From NCBI GenBank assembly GCA_964575895.1, contig CAZNTE010000010.1, positions 27,910 to 91,909 on the forward strand: a DNA stretch of 64,000 bases. Reading direction: 5' to 3'. This DNA comes from Gudongella sp964575895. Lineage in GTDB: Bacteria; Bacillota; Clostridia; Tissierellales; Tissierellaceae. Shown here one piece after another: positions 53,680 through 62,961 of the stretch (its first letter is position 1; each line of letters starts with the position of its first letter). The notes under the pieces were generated by a model that saw nothing but the letters and a program-made list of their open reading frames with translations, had not been told where the DNA came from and did no database searches. The position numbers were made by a program, and so were the translations under genes.

Positions 53680-53865
53680 GTGGTTCATATGTCACATCAT
53701 TCATATTATAAGAATGTAGTGGATATGTTTCCGCCTACCGATAGTGTTAAAAATGCCGTGGATATGTTTCCGAGAACTGACAGGTCAAAAGACATTTATT
53801 CTGTCCTCTCAACCCATGTTGAAGCAGCAATTCTGATGACGTATTGTGGTTTGGATAAGAAATAA
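53680..53865 (+). pseudogene. possible RlmD/RumA methyltransferase C-terminal remnant
   Basis: A 61-codon frame contains VDMFPPT and again VDMFPRT, then THVEAAILMTYCGL. The string VDMFPxT...HVE is the known ending of RumA/RlmD-type rRNA uracil methyltransferases. Here it appears duplicated and interrupted, without any of the catalytic part, so it is best seen as a decayed fragment. The 458 bases between the M56 gene and 54108 otherwise contain only a hairpin. The call rests on a short motif. Confidence 0.4.
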
Positions 53866-53907
53866 TAGGGTTAGACCACAACATATAGTGGTTTGAGGAT
53901 GAAAATT

Positions 53908-53945
53908 GGGTCAAAAATCGGTGAAAAAACACCCTTTTTTGACCC
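53908..53945. terminator. hairpin in the 53.7-54.1 kb gap
   Basis: GGGTCAAAA (53908-53916) pairs with TTTTGACCC (53937-53945), with an inner GGTG/CACC stem. T-rich on one side of the arm. It may terminate transcription that comes from the M56 gene. Confidence 0.5.
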
Positions 53946-54107
53946 TTTAAAATAGGGCATTTGACAGATGACATTGGATAATTCGGGATATTTGGAAGAT
54001 AAATGGGTAAAGAGGTTGATAAAATGGTGGGTGAATAATATACTATAGGTGAGCATTAGTAGATTTATATGCACTATAGATTTTATAAAATTAAATGGGG
54101 GAATTAT

Positions 54108-54482
54108 ATGAAAATAAAATTAAGTTCAACTTGCGGTAATTCACCTAAGAATAAATTTGTTCAAGACTACACAGTTACACTTCTATCCTTTGATTTTGAT
54201 AATTTGGCTAATATGTCAGCTGAAAACATTAAAATATCAATCCCTGATAGAGGTCTGATAACGGGGAAATCAAATCTTATTGATATTAAAGAATATCTAA
54301 AAACTAATATTGAGGTGCTAACAATTGACTCCTCAATATCTCATGGAAAATATGGGGCTGCACTTTGTGAAATTTGTGAAAATGGAAAAGACTATAAAAT
54401 TTCTATTCATTACATTTTTGAGAATATGAAGGCAGAATTAATAGAAGAGGCAGTTATTGTAATAGTTGAAATAAAAAGATAA
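54108..54482 (+). CDS. NTF2/SnoaL-like small protein
   Basis: A 124-residue protein. The pattern CGNSPKNKFVQDYTVTLLSF, SAENIKISIPDRGLITGKSN and DSSISHGKYGAALCEI resembles a group of NTF2-like (SnoaL-fold) Firmicute proteins of unknown function, in which the strand GKYGA is conserved. Length fits that fold. The ATG at 54108 follows ATGGGGGAATT. An in-frame start at 54069 is less likely. No operon partner is seen. Fold assignment is from memory of similar sequences. Confidence 0.6.
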   Translation: MKIKLSSTCGNSPKNKFVQDYTVTLLSFDFDNLANMSAENIKISIPDRGLITGKSNLIDIKEYLKTNIEVLTIDSSISHGKYGAALCEICENGKDYKISIHYIFENMKAELIEEAVIVIVEIKR

Positions 54483-54710
54483 GACCATATTTTTATTGAC
54501 TTTTATTGACCTATACTAAAGCTCTAAAAGGCGATGCAGTATTTATAGCAAATCAAAAAGACCTATCAGATAAAAAGTAATAATATTCAACAATAGTATT
54601 ATTAAGGAATTACTGTTTAATAACTTATATGATTTATATAGAGTTGATTATAATTAAGCAATAAAGCAGTATATCTCTATAATTTATTTGACACAAACAT
54701 ATCTAAATGC

Positions 54711-54747
54711 AAAGTAAAACCCACTAAAATAAAGTGGGTTTTACTTT
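54711..54747. terminator. hairpin at the end of the DUF1801 gene
   Basis: A perfect 15-bp stem (54711-54725 with 54733-54747, 7-base loop). It lies 15 bases beyond the stop of the minus-strand gene and could also act on transcripts coming from the left. The preceding 54483-54710 stretch holds no gene that I can support. Confidence 0.75.
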
Positions 54748-54761
54748 GGCATTAACAAGTA

Positions 54762-55181
54762 TTAGTAGTTATCTTTCATATAACTTAGAGTAACTCTCAT
54801 TAATTCATTTAAAACATCCATATTGATGTCAGAAAGCTTTTTTACATAAATACATGCTTTTCCTTTTTTAAACTTCCCTAGATTTTCTAATAAATACTCA
54901 TGTTCTTCTAATCCTGTGAATACATAAAGAGATATAGCAGCTTTTCTAGGAGAAAATCCAAGTAAAGGCCAATCTCCTTCCTGTTTACTTCTCTTAGATT
55001 TATAATGGTAAGATCCAAACCCAATCATAGTTGGACCCCACATTTTTGCTGGATGTCCACTAATATCCTCCATCAATTTAACAAGTTCTAGGCTATCTTC
55101 AATTTTTTGATTAGTATTAGCAAAGTTTCTAATGAATTCATAAACATCGGCATCGTGTTGTTTCGTTTTGATTCCACTCAT
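54762..55181 (-). CDS. DUF1801 domain protein (YdhG-like)
   Basis: A 139-residue DUF1801 protein. The family core is HPAKMWGPTMIGFGSYHYKS, PLLGFSPRKAAISLYVF and GKACIYVKKLSDI. Homologues are small cytosolic proteins of unknown function, some near iron-related genes. The ATG ending at 55181 is preferred, because the ATG at 55190 directly abuts AAGGAG. It stands alone on the minus strand. The 200-base stretch to the next gene shows nothing clear. Confidence 0.8.
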   Translation of the reverse strand: MSGIKTKQHDADVYEFIRNFANTNQKIEDSLELVKLMEDISGHPAKMWGPTMIGFGSYHYKSKRSKQEGDWPLLGFSPRKAAISLYVFTGLEEHEYLLENLGKFKKGKACIYVKKLSDINMDVLNELMRVTLSYMKDNY

Positions 55182-55384
55182 GTCTATCATCTCCTTATAA
55201 GTTAAAGTAATGTTAAAGGGTTCTAGTAGACTTAATACCCATTAATTCAACAAGTAATTTAAAGAAACTATCAAATTTATTCTGATGATAAAGTATCGGA
55301 ATGGGTATACAACCAATAATATGGTAAACACTGGAAAAAAATCAAGGTGTTATTCAAAAATTATTAACATTGGGGAGGATAAAA

Positions 55385-55732
55385 ATGGATAAGGCAACTA
55401 ACAAATTGCTTGTTTTGTGGACCAGTAATGATAAGGAAACAGCGCTGAACATGGTATTTATGTACACTAAAAATTCTCAGGTTAGAGGATGGTGGGATGA
55501 AGTCAACTTAGTAATTTGGGGTGCATCTGCCAAATTAGTAGCAGAGGATAAGGAAATTCAAGAGTATATCAAGAAAATGATTGAAGAAGGAGTAAAGGTT
55601 GATGCGTGTAAGGCATGTTCTGACAATCTAGGTGTAACTGAAGAAATAGAAAAATTAGGAGTAGATGTTAAATATGTAGGTGAGCCATTTACAAAAGCAC
55701 TTAAGGAAGGCTGGAGACTAATATCAGTATAG
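55385..55732 (+). CDS. DsrE family protein
   Basis: A 115-residue DsrE/DsrF-like protein. LLVLWTSNDKETALNMVFMY, an LVIWGASAKLVAED strand, and CKACSDNLGV with two cysteines. DsrE-like proteins carry sulfur on a conserved Cys, usually as part of sulfur-relay systems; here no partner genes are close, and the Cys in this position is typical for the soluble YchN/DsrE group. The ATG at 55385 follows GGGGAGGAT. Confidence 0.8.
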   Translation: MDKATNKLLVLWTSNDKETALNMVFMYTKNSQVRGWWDEVNLVIWGASAKLVAEDKEIQEYIKKMIEEGVKVDACKACSDNLGVTEEIEKLGVDVKYVGEPFTKALKEGWRLISV

Positions 55733-55746
55733 AGTCGTATATTTCT

Positions 55747-55785
55747 GGTAGTAATAAGACTGTTTAATTTGGTTTTATTACTACC
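55747..55785. terminator. terminator after the DsrE gene
   Basis: A perfect 11-bp stem GGTAGTAATAA with TTATTACTACC (55747-55757 with 55775-55785). The following T-run is weak. The rest of the 254-base gap up to the helicase gene shows only AT-rich sequence. Confidence 0.55.
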
Positions 55786-55986
55786 GATATTATTTGTATA
55801 ACATGGTTATTTGCTATATAGAAACTAGTAAGAATATAGGCCTATAACAAAATAAATTTGCATATATGTTAGATATGCTATATAATTAGTCAGCATTGAG
55901 TGAAATGCTTGGAAGATCGATAAAATTAGAAATATATGAGTTAATACAGATAAAAAGTTTAATATCATATTAAAGGAGAAGTTATA

Positions 55987-57321
55987 TTGTCATTTAAAGA
56001 ATTAGATTTAATTGAACCAATTCAAAGATCCCTAAAAAAAGAAGGATACACTGAAGCTACACAAATACAAATTAAAGCTATACCAGAACTATTAAAAGGG
56101 AAAGATTTGTTGGGTTGTGCCCAAACAGGGACAGGTAAGACTGCTGCTTTTGCAATTCCAATACTACAAGGAATATATAAGGAACAGCAGATATCAAAAG
56201 AACGTAGACAAACACAAGCCTTGATTGTGGCTCCTACTAGGGAGTTAGCAATTCAGATTTCTGAAAGTTTCAAGTCCTATGGAAGATATCTTGGCTTAAA
56301 AACCTTAGTAATATATGGTGGGGTTAGTCAGAATCCACAGACAAGAGATTTAAAACATGGGATAGATATTCTAGTTGCTACACCGGGTAGATTACTAGAT
56401 TTAATAAATCAGAAATTTATTAGTCTGAAGAATATAAAGTATTTTGTCCTAGATGAGGCAGATCTAATGTTGGATATGGGTATGCTAAAAGACGTTAGAA
56501 AGATCATAACATACATTCCAGCTGTTAGACAAACCATGTTTTTTTCAGCAACTATGCCAACAGAAATCGGTGAATTAGCCAATTCTATATTAAACAATCC
56601 AATTAGAATAGATGTAACACCAGTATCTTCTACAGTGGATATTATAGAGCAAAGCCTATATTATGTGGATAGAGGAAATAAGGTAAACTTACTAGTCAAT
56701 ATTTTAAGAGATAAAAATATCGAGTCAGCCTTAGTATTCTCTAGAACTAAGCACGGTGCTAATAAAATAGTAGCTTCTCTAGAAAAAGCAGGACTTAAGG
56801 CTGAAGCTATTCATGGAAACAAGTCCCAAAATGCAAGGCAATTAGCTCTTAATAATTTCAAGGAGAGAAAAACTAGAATATTAGTTGCTACTGATATAGC
56901 TGCAAGAGGTATAGATATTGAAGAATTATCCCATGTTATAAACTTTGATTTGCCTGAGGTTCCTGAAACTTATGTTCATAGAATAGGTAGAACTGGTCGA
57001 GCAGGCTTAGGTGGTAAAGCCATATCATTTTGTGATCATGGAGAAAAACCATTACTAAGAGCAATTCAAAAGTTAATATCCAAAAATATACATGAAGTTA
57101 CAGATCATCCATATCCTTTGGTGGATACAAGTGATAAGCCTAAAGAAAGATCAAACAAGAAATATTCTTCAACAAAAACTTATATACAAAATGATACAAG
57201 ACCCAAAACTAAAGAAGCTTCAACTGGTAAGATTAGAAGAGAAAGAAGAGAGAATGAAGCTAAGAAGACCATATCAAAGAAAAATGATAAAAGAAAAAAC
57301 CCACATTGGAGTTCTAGATAA
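55987..57321 (+). CDS. DEAD-box RNA helicase
   Basis: A 444-residue ATP-dependent RNA helicase. Motif Q (PIQRSLKKEGYTEATQIQIK), motif I AQTGTGKT, Ia PTRELA, motif II LDEADLMLD, III FSATMP, and in the second RecA domain TDIAARGIDIEELSHVINFD and HRIGRTGRAGLGG. A basic, Lys/Arg-rich tail from about residue 385 to 444 probably binds RNA. Closest in layout to RhlE/CshA-type helicases used in cold adaptation and RNA turnover. Start is TTG 55987 after AAAGGAGAAG. Confidence 0.92.
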   Translation: MSFKELDLIEPIQRSLKKEGYTEATQIQIKAIPELLKGKDLLGCAQTGTGKTAAFAIPILQGIYKEQQISKERRQTQALIVAPTRELAIQISESFKSYGRYLGLKTLVIYGGVSQNPQTRDLKHGIDILVATPGRLLDLINQKFISLKNIKYFVLDEADLMLDMGMLKDVRKIITYIPAVRQTMFFSATMPTEIGELANSILNNPIRIDVTPVSSTVDIIEQSLYYVDRGNKVNLLVNILRDKNIESALVFSRTKHGANKIVASLEKAGLKAEAIHGNKSQNARQLALNNFKERKTRILVATDIAARGIDIEELSHVINFDLPEVPETYVHRIGRTGRAGLGGKAISFCDHGEKPLLRAIQKLISKNIHEVTDHPYPLVDTSDKPKERSNKKYSSTKTYIQNDTRPKTKEASTGKIRRERRENEAKKTISKKNDKRKNPHWSSR

Positions 57322-57371
57322 TTGGTATTATTATTTTATAGAGAATCTTTTTAATATAGAAATTTCACATT

Positions 57372-57400
57372 AAAATCCCCCTTAGTAAAAGGGGGATTTT
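57372..57400 (+). terminator. terminator of the DEAD-box helicase gene
   Basis: Perfect 12-bp stem AAAATCCCCCTT with AAGGGGGATTTT around a short loop, followed by ATATT. The T's are in the arm itself. Confidence 0.88.
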
Positions 57401-57549
57401 ATATTACTTAGCTTCATTTTTTAGTATAGGGGTAAAAATTACCAGAGAAAGGTATTGAATATATTAGATAATTAATTTAATACTTAGTTACTTAGGATTA
57501 TTTTGTTAAAGGGAATTATTTTTGTAAAATAGAAATGGGTGTGATTATT

Positions 57550-58521
57550 ATGAAAAAAATATTAAAAGTAATGTTAGCAATATTTGCATTTATATTTATA
57601 GTGGGTAGCATTATCCCTTATCTGATTCCAGTTAAAAATATGAATAACTTTTCATATAAATTACCATTTAGCGAGAGTGAATTAGTAGAAGTTGAGGGTG
57701 TTACAATACACTACAGAAAATGGATACCAGAATCTGAGAATATTCTAGGAAAGATACTTTTTATTCATGGATAAGGGGGATCAACATTTTCCTGGAGGCA
57801 CAATGTTGATTATTTTATGGATAAGGGGTATGTTGTTGTAGCAGTAGACCTGCCAGGATTTGGGTATAGTAGCAAAGAATCAGAAATAAACCATAGTCAA
57901 AAAAATAGGTCTAAGCTAATCTGGGCAGTTGTTGATGATATAGAATTATCTCTAGACGAAGATATTAAGGATATGAACTGGTCTTTAGTAGGGCACTCAA
58001 TGGGTGGAGGTACAGTTACTGCCATGTCCATTGAAAGACCAGATAGAGTATATAAAGGGATACTAGTAGCAGGAGCTGTATTTGAAAATAATCCTAGTTA
58101 TTTATCAGAGATTATTTCATTTTATCCGCCCTTTAGGAGATGGGGATTAGTATTCTTTGAAAGGTTTTTAGATGAAAAAAGAATAAGTAATTTTCTAGGA
58201 TCTGCCTATGGAAGGGAACCTGCAGAAGCTGAAATTAAGGGATACTTAGAACCATTGGTGTACTCTCCTAATAACAAATATGCATTTGATGTTATTAGTA
58301 CTGCTAATAACGAAGATATAGGTATTCTAGATAATTTAAATGTTCAGTTATACGGTATATGGGGTGGAAATGATTCTTGGGTTCCGATAAATCAAGGGGA
58401 GAGAGTTAAAAATTTGATTCCTGGATTTGACTTAAGGATTATAGACCATGCTTATCATTGCCCAATGGAAACCCATTATGATGAGTTTAATTCCATGTTA
58501 TTAGATATGCTTGAAGATTGA
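57550..58521 (+). pseudogene. alpha/beta hydrolase interrupted by an in-frame TAA
   Basis: Reading one frame from ATG 57550 to TGA 58519-58521 gives a full alpha/beta hydrolase except for a TAA at 57772-57774. Upstream: a membrane helix (about 5-28) and HYRKWIPESENILGKILFIH. Downstream: GGSTFSWRHNVDYFMDKG, VVAVDLPGFGYS, the nucleophile in GHSMGGG, the acid in WGGNDSWVP and the His in DHAYHCPM. The stop falls in the middle of the oxyanion motif HG*GG, where one base change from TTA (Leu) would make it. Both halves are otherwise well conserved, so the mutation is recent or is a sequence error. The unit has a ribosome site GGGTGTGAT. Confidence 0.8.
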
Positions 58522-58643
58522 AATTAGGTATAATAAAGACACTAAACTATGATTTATACAGGAGGAAATATGGAGAGTTTAATATGCTGCTAAGAATAGC
58601 CAAGGGCTTCATACTAAAATATTAAAGGAGTGGGTGGAAAGCT

Positions 58644-59465
58644 ATGTTGATTAAAGTATTACTTGAAAACACAAGTCATTCAAAGGAACTAGAAGTAGAA
58701 CATGGATTGAGTCTGTATATCGAAAGCAAGGGAAAGAAAATTCTCTTTGACACAGGGGCAAGTGATTTATTCTTCAAAAATGCTTCCAAATTAGGAGTGG
58801 ATATAGGTGAGGTGGAAGACCTTGTAATCTCTCATGGACATTCTGATCATGGTGGAGGGTTGAAAACTTTTATAGAGAACAACAATAAAGCTCATATTTA
58901 CTTAAATAAGAATGCATTTAATAATTACTATGCAATAAGAGAAGAAAACAAATTGGAGTATATAGGTCTAGATAAGGATATTAAAAACAATGAAAGAGTG
59001 GTTCTAATTGATAATAATTTAGAACTATATGATGGTGTGAATCTTTTTTCTGGAGTACCCCATAAGGAAGCCTTGCCTAAGTCTAACAAAGCCTTAATGG
59101 AAGAATATAATGATGAGATTATTAGGGAAAGATTTGTACATGAACAAAACTTAGTAATTAGAGAAGATGGTAAAAATGTATTGATTACGGGTTGTTCTCA
59201 CAATGGGATTATTAATATTTTATCCCATTATTTTAGTATATATAATTCATATCCGGATGTAGTCCTAGGTGGGTTTCACCTTTCTTCTAAAGGGAAGTGT
59301 ATGGAAGATGATGAGTATTTAATAAATATAAGCAAAGCTTTGTTAGATAGTAATACTAAATTCTACACTGGCCATTGTACAGGGGAGGAAGCATTTAATA
59401 GATTAAGAGAGCTTATGGATAATAAGATAGAGTATATGTACACTGGAAGAACTATTAATATCTAG
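58644..59465 (+). CDS. MBL-fold metallohydrolase (COG1237 type)
   Basis: A 273-residue metallo-beta-lactamase-fold protein. Beginning KVLLENTSHSKELEVEHGLS, LFDTGASDLFFKNA, the metal motif SHGHSDHGGG, TGCSHNGIINIL, VVLGGFHLS and TGHCTGEEAF. This fits the group annotated as dihydropterin-related phosphate synthase or beta-lactamase-like COG1237. Substrate is unknown. It is 14 bases before the GyrI-like gene, so the two are likely co-transcribed. Confidence 0.88.
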   Translation: MLIKVLLENTSHSKELEVEHGLSLYIESKGKKILFDTGASDLFFKNASKLGVDIGEVEDLVISHGHSDHGGGLKTFIENNNKAHIYLNKNAFNNYYAIREENKLEYIGLDKDIKNNERVVLIDNNLELYDGVNLFSGVPHKEALPKSNKALMEEYNDEIIRERFVHEQNLVIREDGKNVLITGCSHNGIINILSHYFSIYNSYPDVVLGGFHLSSKGKCMEDDEYLINISKALLDSNTKFYTGHCTGEEAFNRLRELMDNKIEYMYTGRTINI

Positions 59466-59479
59466 GGAGACTTAGCTTT

Positions 59480-60139
59480 ATGATTGATAAATTTGATTAC
59501 AAGAAAATAAATAAAGAATTATATCTACCAAAAGCTATTCCTGTAATAGTAAATGTTCCAAAAATGAATTTTTTAATGATTGATGGAAAGGGAAGCCCAA
59601 ATGATCCTGATGGAGAGTACGGTAAATCTGTAGAGGTCTTATATGCAATTTCTTATACAATAAGCATGAGTAACAAAAGTGATAAAGATATTAAAGACTT
59701 CTTTAAGTATGTTGTTCCACCTTTGGAGGGACTATGGTGGATGAAGGAAGATATATTATTTGATGTTAAAAGAAAGGATGACCTTATTTGGACATCCATG
59801 ATACGGCAACCAGAATTTGTGGATGATGAAGTATTAAAATGGGCAGTGGAAGAAGTAAACAAGAAGAAACCATATCTGGATACAGCCAAAGTAAGACTAT
59901 CAACTTACACTGAAGGCTTATGTGTTCAGATGATGCATATTGGTCATTTTGATACTGAAGATGTAACAGTGAGAAAAATAGATAGATATGCACAAGAATC
60001 TGGGTATAAAAGTTCAATTTCAAAGATGAGTCTAGAGGGCATTTTAAAAAGGCATCATGAGATTTATCTAAGTGATCCCAGGAAAGTAGATCCATTAAAA
60101 ATGAAGACAGTTGTTAGGCATCCAATTGAAAACATATAA
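59480..60139 (+). CDS. GyrI-like small-molecule binding protein
   Basis: A 219-residue protein of the GyrI-like family. MNFLMIDGKGSPNDP, SVEVLYAISYTIS, PPLEGLWWMKE, WTSMIRQPEFV and the C-terminal SGYKSSISKMSLEGILKRHH with SDPRKVDPLKMKTV are the expected blocks. These domains bind small hydrophobic molecules and lack a DNA-binding part here; some act as drug or xenobiotic binders. It follows the MBL gene and precedes an MFS exporter. Confidence 0.85.
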   Translation: MIDKFDYKKINKELYLPKAIPVIVNVPKMNFLMIDGKGSPNDPDGEYGKSVEVLYAISYTISMSNKSDKDIKDFFKYVVPPLEGLWWMKEDILFDVKRKDDLIWTSMIRQPEFVDDEVLKWAVEEVNKKKPYLDTAKVRLSTYTEGLCVQMMHIGHFDTEDVTVRKIDRYAQESGYKSSISKMSLEGILKRHHEIYLSDPRKVDPLKMKTVVRHPIENI

Positions 60140-60175
60140 ACTAAGGTTAGATGGATAAAACAAACAATACTATAA

Positions 60176-60238
60176 TTAGATAAATATCTAAATATAGTAT
60201 TGACATAGACATAAACTAATAAGATAATATGATTATCT
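60176..60238 (+). promoter_or_regulatory. promoter and paired palindromes before the MFS gene
   Basis: TTGACA (60200-60205), a 17-base spacer and GATAAT (60223-60228) form a good promoter. Two palindromes with AGATA/TATCT half-sites flank or cover it: TTAGATA-AA-TATCTAA (60176-60191) and AGATAAT-ATG-ATTATCT (60222-60238), the second over the -10 box. Likely operators for the ArsR-type regulator encoded in the operon; inferred from position. Confidence 0.65.
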
Positions 60239-60257
60239 AATAAAAGGAGATAATTAT

Positions 60258-61547
60258 ATGGAAATCTTAAATAATAAAAATTTTAAGAAGTTGATGATAG
60301 GGAAGGCTACTTCAATCATAGGAAGCAATCTTCAGCAATTTGCTCTATCACTTTATGTCTTTGCTCTGACGGGCTCAGCTACAATTTTTGCTTCAATGCT
60401 TGCTATATCAACTTTACCAAGAATTCTTCTTTCACCAATAGCAGGAGTTTTTGGAGACTGGTTTGATAGAAAAAAAACTATAGTAAGATTGGATTTACTA
60501 AATAGTTTGATTATGGGACTTTATGCCATTTATTTTTATCTGAATAATGGAATGTCAATAACTAGTATATATATATTTGTAATTATTCTTGAAATAGTAG
60601 AAATTTTCTTTGGTAGTGCAATGGGAGCAGTTGTTCCTAGTATTGTAAATAAGGACGAACTATTTCAAGCAAACAGTGTAAGATCTATGATAGGGAGTAT
60701 GGCTAATATTATTTCACCCATTATTGCTTCGTCTCTGTATGGGTTCTTTGGGTTACAAGTTATATTGATAGTAAACTCAATAAGTTTTCTATTATCAGCT
60801 TTGTTTGAACTTAGTATAGATATACCAAAGTTTAACAAGGAGCCTGAGAAGGTTGATTTTAAGAACTTTAAAAGAGATTTTATTGACGGAATAAATCTTT
60901 TAAAGCAAGAAAAACTACTATTAAATATTATTGCTTTTGGGGTATTTTTAAACTTCTCATTAGGACCTTTATTAAGTGTAGGTTTAATATTTATCGTTAT
61001 AGATATGTTAGGAGCATCAGAAGTTCAGTATGGATTCATATCCGCCATATTTGCTTCATCACTTCTAATATCACCATTACTATTTGGGAAAAGAGCCCAA
61101 AAGATTCATATTGGGAAGCTATTAATAATGACATTCTTTGTAATTGGAGGGATTATACTAGTTCTCTCATATTTTACAACTGGTTATTTTATAGGACAAT
61201 TTAGTAGCAGTTTGATACCTTTGATTATTGTAACCAGTATTATGTTTTTAACTGGTTTATTAGTAACAATAGTAAACATATCCTTGGGTACAATGTTCCA
61301 AACCATTGTTCCTAGAGAATTCTTAGGAAGAGTAGGATCAGTTATGGACTTAGGCTTGATTGCTTCCATACCCATTGGGCAAGTCCTATTTGGTGTAATA
61401 ATTGATATGTATTCAGCTGCTTTTGCTGTTTTTTTAGTGGGGGCTATAGTTTTAGGTGCCACATTATACTTTAGAAAACCATTTCTTCACATAAATAAGG
61501 AGGAAAATAAATGCGATATAAATTCTATCCAACCGAAAGTAGAATAA
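60258..61547 (+). CDS. MFS transporter (drug-exporter type)
   Basis: A 429-residue major facilitator superfamily protein with about 12 helices. The loop between helices 2 and 3 is GVFGDWFDRKKTIVRLDLLN. The N-terminal FKKLMIGKATSIIGSNLQQF and the layout fit the MdtH/enterobactin-exporter-like MFS group (MFS_3). Substrate unknown. Its last 37 bases overlap the following regulator gene, so both are made from one mRNA. GGAGATAATT ribosome site. Confidence 0.9.
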   Translation: MEILNNKNFKKLMIGKATSIIGSNLQQFALSLYVFALTGSATIFASMLAISTLPRILLSPIAGVFGDWFDRKKTIVRLDLLNSLIMGLYAIYFYLNNGMSITSIYIFVIILEIVEIFFGSAMGAVVPSIVNKDELFQANSVRSMIGSMANIISPIIASSLYGFFGLQVILIVNSISFLLSALFELSIDIPKFNKEPEKVDFKNFKRDFIDGINLLKQEKLLLNIIAFGVFLNFSLGPLLSVGLIFIVIDMLGASEVQYGFISAIFASSLLISPLLFGKRAQKIHIGKLLIMTFFVIGGIILVLSYFTTGYFIGQFSSSLIPLIIVTSIMFLTGLLVTIVNISLGTMFQTIVPREFLGRVGSVMDLGLIASIPIGQVLFGVIIDMYSAAFAVFLVGAIVLGATLYFRKPFLHINKEENKCDINSIQPKVE

Positions 61548-62587
61548 TGGATTTGTTAGCTTTTCCAGAATGTATTGAATTTGGGAAAGCTCAAAAGGAG
61601 GAAATAGATAACAACAATTATATAGACCTATTACCTGAGAGCAATTTAAAACTTTTCAAATCCATGGAAGAGGCCTTGAAACCTTATGAAAGCAGAATCT
61701 ATAAATTCTATTTTGAGGATTGTAGTATGCCTAGTTTGATATCCAAAAACTTCCCACCTTTTGGGTATGGGAAATATAAAGATTATATTTCTTTCTTGAA
61801 AGATCTTAATGTTGAAGAAATCCTAATGAGTTATGTATCAAGGATATATGATTTATCAAACAATACTCAGCCAATAGATGAAGAAGTTTTGAACCAGCTG
61901 ATGGAGGATAAAAGCAAGCAAATAGAACTTTTGGAAACCTTACAGTTGTCGGATGATGAAAAATGGAAGTTATCTAAGATATTGAGGCAACCAAAAGAAA
62001 TGCTAATGGAGTGGGTGGAATTAATTGAAGAAGTTGAGCCCTTATTTGATAAGTTCTATAAAGAGAAAGAGAGTGAAGTTCTAGCTCTAGGAAATAGAAT
62101 GGAAGAAGCTTTTAATAGAACTAAGGGAGATGCTATTTCTGAGTTAAGTGACAATATAGTAAAAAAAGAGCTACTACCCAATGGAAATATCTTAATTTCT
62201 TTTATTAATTCTTACTCTATTGAACTAAATACAAGGTCTAAAGTTCAGTATACCAGATGGGGACTTGATATTGAAACTCTGTTAAAAAATATTAAAGACG
62301 CTGAAGAAAATGCCATCAGAGAGAGGGTAATTTTGTTCAAAAACCTTGGAGATAAAACAAGGTACGAGGTTGTGAGATTGATAGGAAAAGGAGTAGAATC
62401 CGCCAAGGAAATATCTGAGCTGTTAAATGTATCCCAAGCCACCATATCCTACCATATTAGCAATTTGACTTCAAGCAAGATAATCGTTCTTGAGAAAAAT
62501 GAAGGAAAGTATAATTATAAAGTTAATCTAGAATTTTTAGAGAAGACTCATAGATTGATGATGGAAGATTTCACTAAATTTGATTAA
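61511..62587 (+). CDS. ArsR-like winged-helix regulator with large N-terminal domain
   Basis: A 358-residue regulator. The last 90 residues form an ArsR-type winged helix (LFKNLGDKTRYEVVRLIGKG, SAKEISELLNVSQATISYHI, SNLTSSKIIV). The first 270 residues are an extra domain (begins MRYKFYPTESRIMDLLAF), seen in a group of Firmicute regulators next to MFS exporters. The ATG lies within the end of the MFS gene behind AAGGAGGAAA, which sets the start. No conventional metal-binding motif was recognised, so its signal is probably organic. Confidence 0.85.
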   Translation: MRYKFYPTESRIMDLLAFPECIEFGKAQKEEIDNNNYIDLLPESNLKLFKSMEEALKPYESRIYKFYFEDCSMPSLISKNFPPFGYGKYKDYISFLKDLNVEEILMSYVSRIYDLSNNTQPIDEEVLNQLMEDKSKQIELLETLQLSDDEKWKLSKILRQPKEMLMEWVELIEEVEPLFDKFYKEKESEVLALGNRMEEAFNRTKGDAISELSDNIVKKELLPNGNILISFINSYSIELNTRSKVQYTRWGLDIETLLKNIKDAEENAIRERVILFKNLGDKTRYEVVRLIGKGVESAKEISELLNVSQATISYHISNLTSSKIIVLEKNEGKYNYKVNLEFLEKTHRLMMEDFTKFD

Positions 62588-62604
62588 GAAATCAGAGGAT
62601 GATA

Positions 62605-62886
62605 ATGGAGAAGATTTATAAATTTAATGCCATAATAAAGAAAGTGCCAGATATAGATGGTGCCTACATTGAAATTCCTTTTGATGTGAAAGCTGAGTTT
62701 GGAAAAGGTAGAGTCCCAGTACATGCTACTTTTGATGAGGAACCTTATGAGGGAAGTCTAGTTAGGATGCAGACCGAGTGTCATATAATAGGAATCAGAA
62801 AAGATATTAGGGCAAAGATAAACAAAAAACCAGGTGATATGATAGCGGTAACACTAAAAGAAAGAAAAAAGGAAAAATCAAGATAA
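62605..62886 (+). CDS. DUF1905 domain protein
   Basis: A 93-residue DUF1905 protein, a short beta-barrel family: FNAIIKKVPDIDGAYIEIPF, DVKAEFGKGRVPVHATF and IRAKINKKPGDMIAVTLKE. The ATG at 62605 follows AGAGGATGAT; the ATG at 62599 is in frame but is part of that site. It may be in the operon of the MFS/ArsR genes, 17 bases downstream. Function unknown. Confidence 0.82.
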   Translation: MEKIYKFNAIIKKVPDIDGAYIEIPFDVKAEFGKGRVPVHATFDEEPYEGSLVRMQTECHIIGIRKDIRAKINKKPGDMIAVTLKERKKEKSR

Positions 62887-62961
62887 AAATTTCACAAACC
62901 AGTAATATTTTACATTGTTTAGGGTATATAAATAATAATCCAAAGAAAGGTGTTGATAGCT

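Noticed and set aside
54505..54595. Short frame with TKALKGDAVFIANQKDL before the 54711 hairpin
   Set aside because: No start or ribosome site and no known family; at most a gene fragment.
58561..58625. Two mini frames (7 and 13 codons) after a GGAGG site before the MBL gene
   Set aside because: They are too short and show no similarity; probably the worn end of a former gene or a leader without support.
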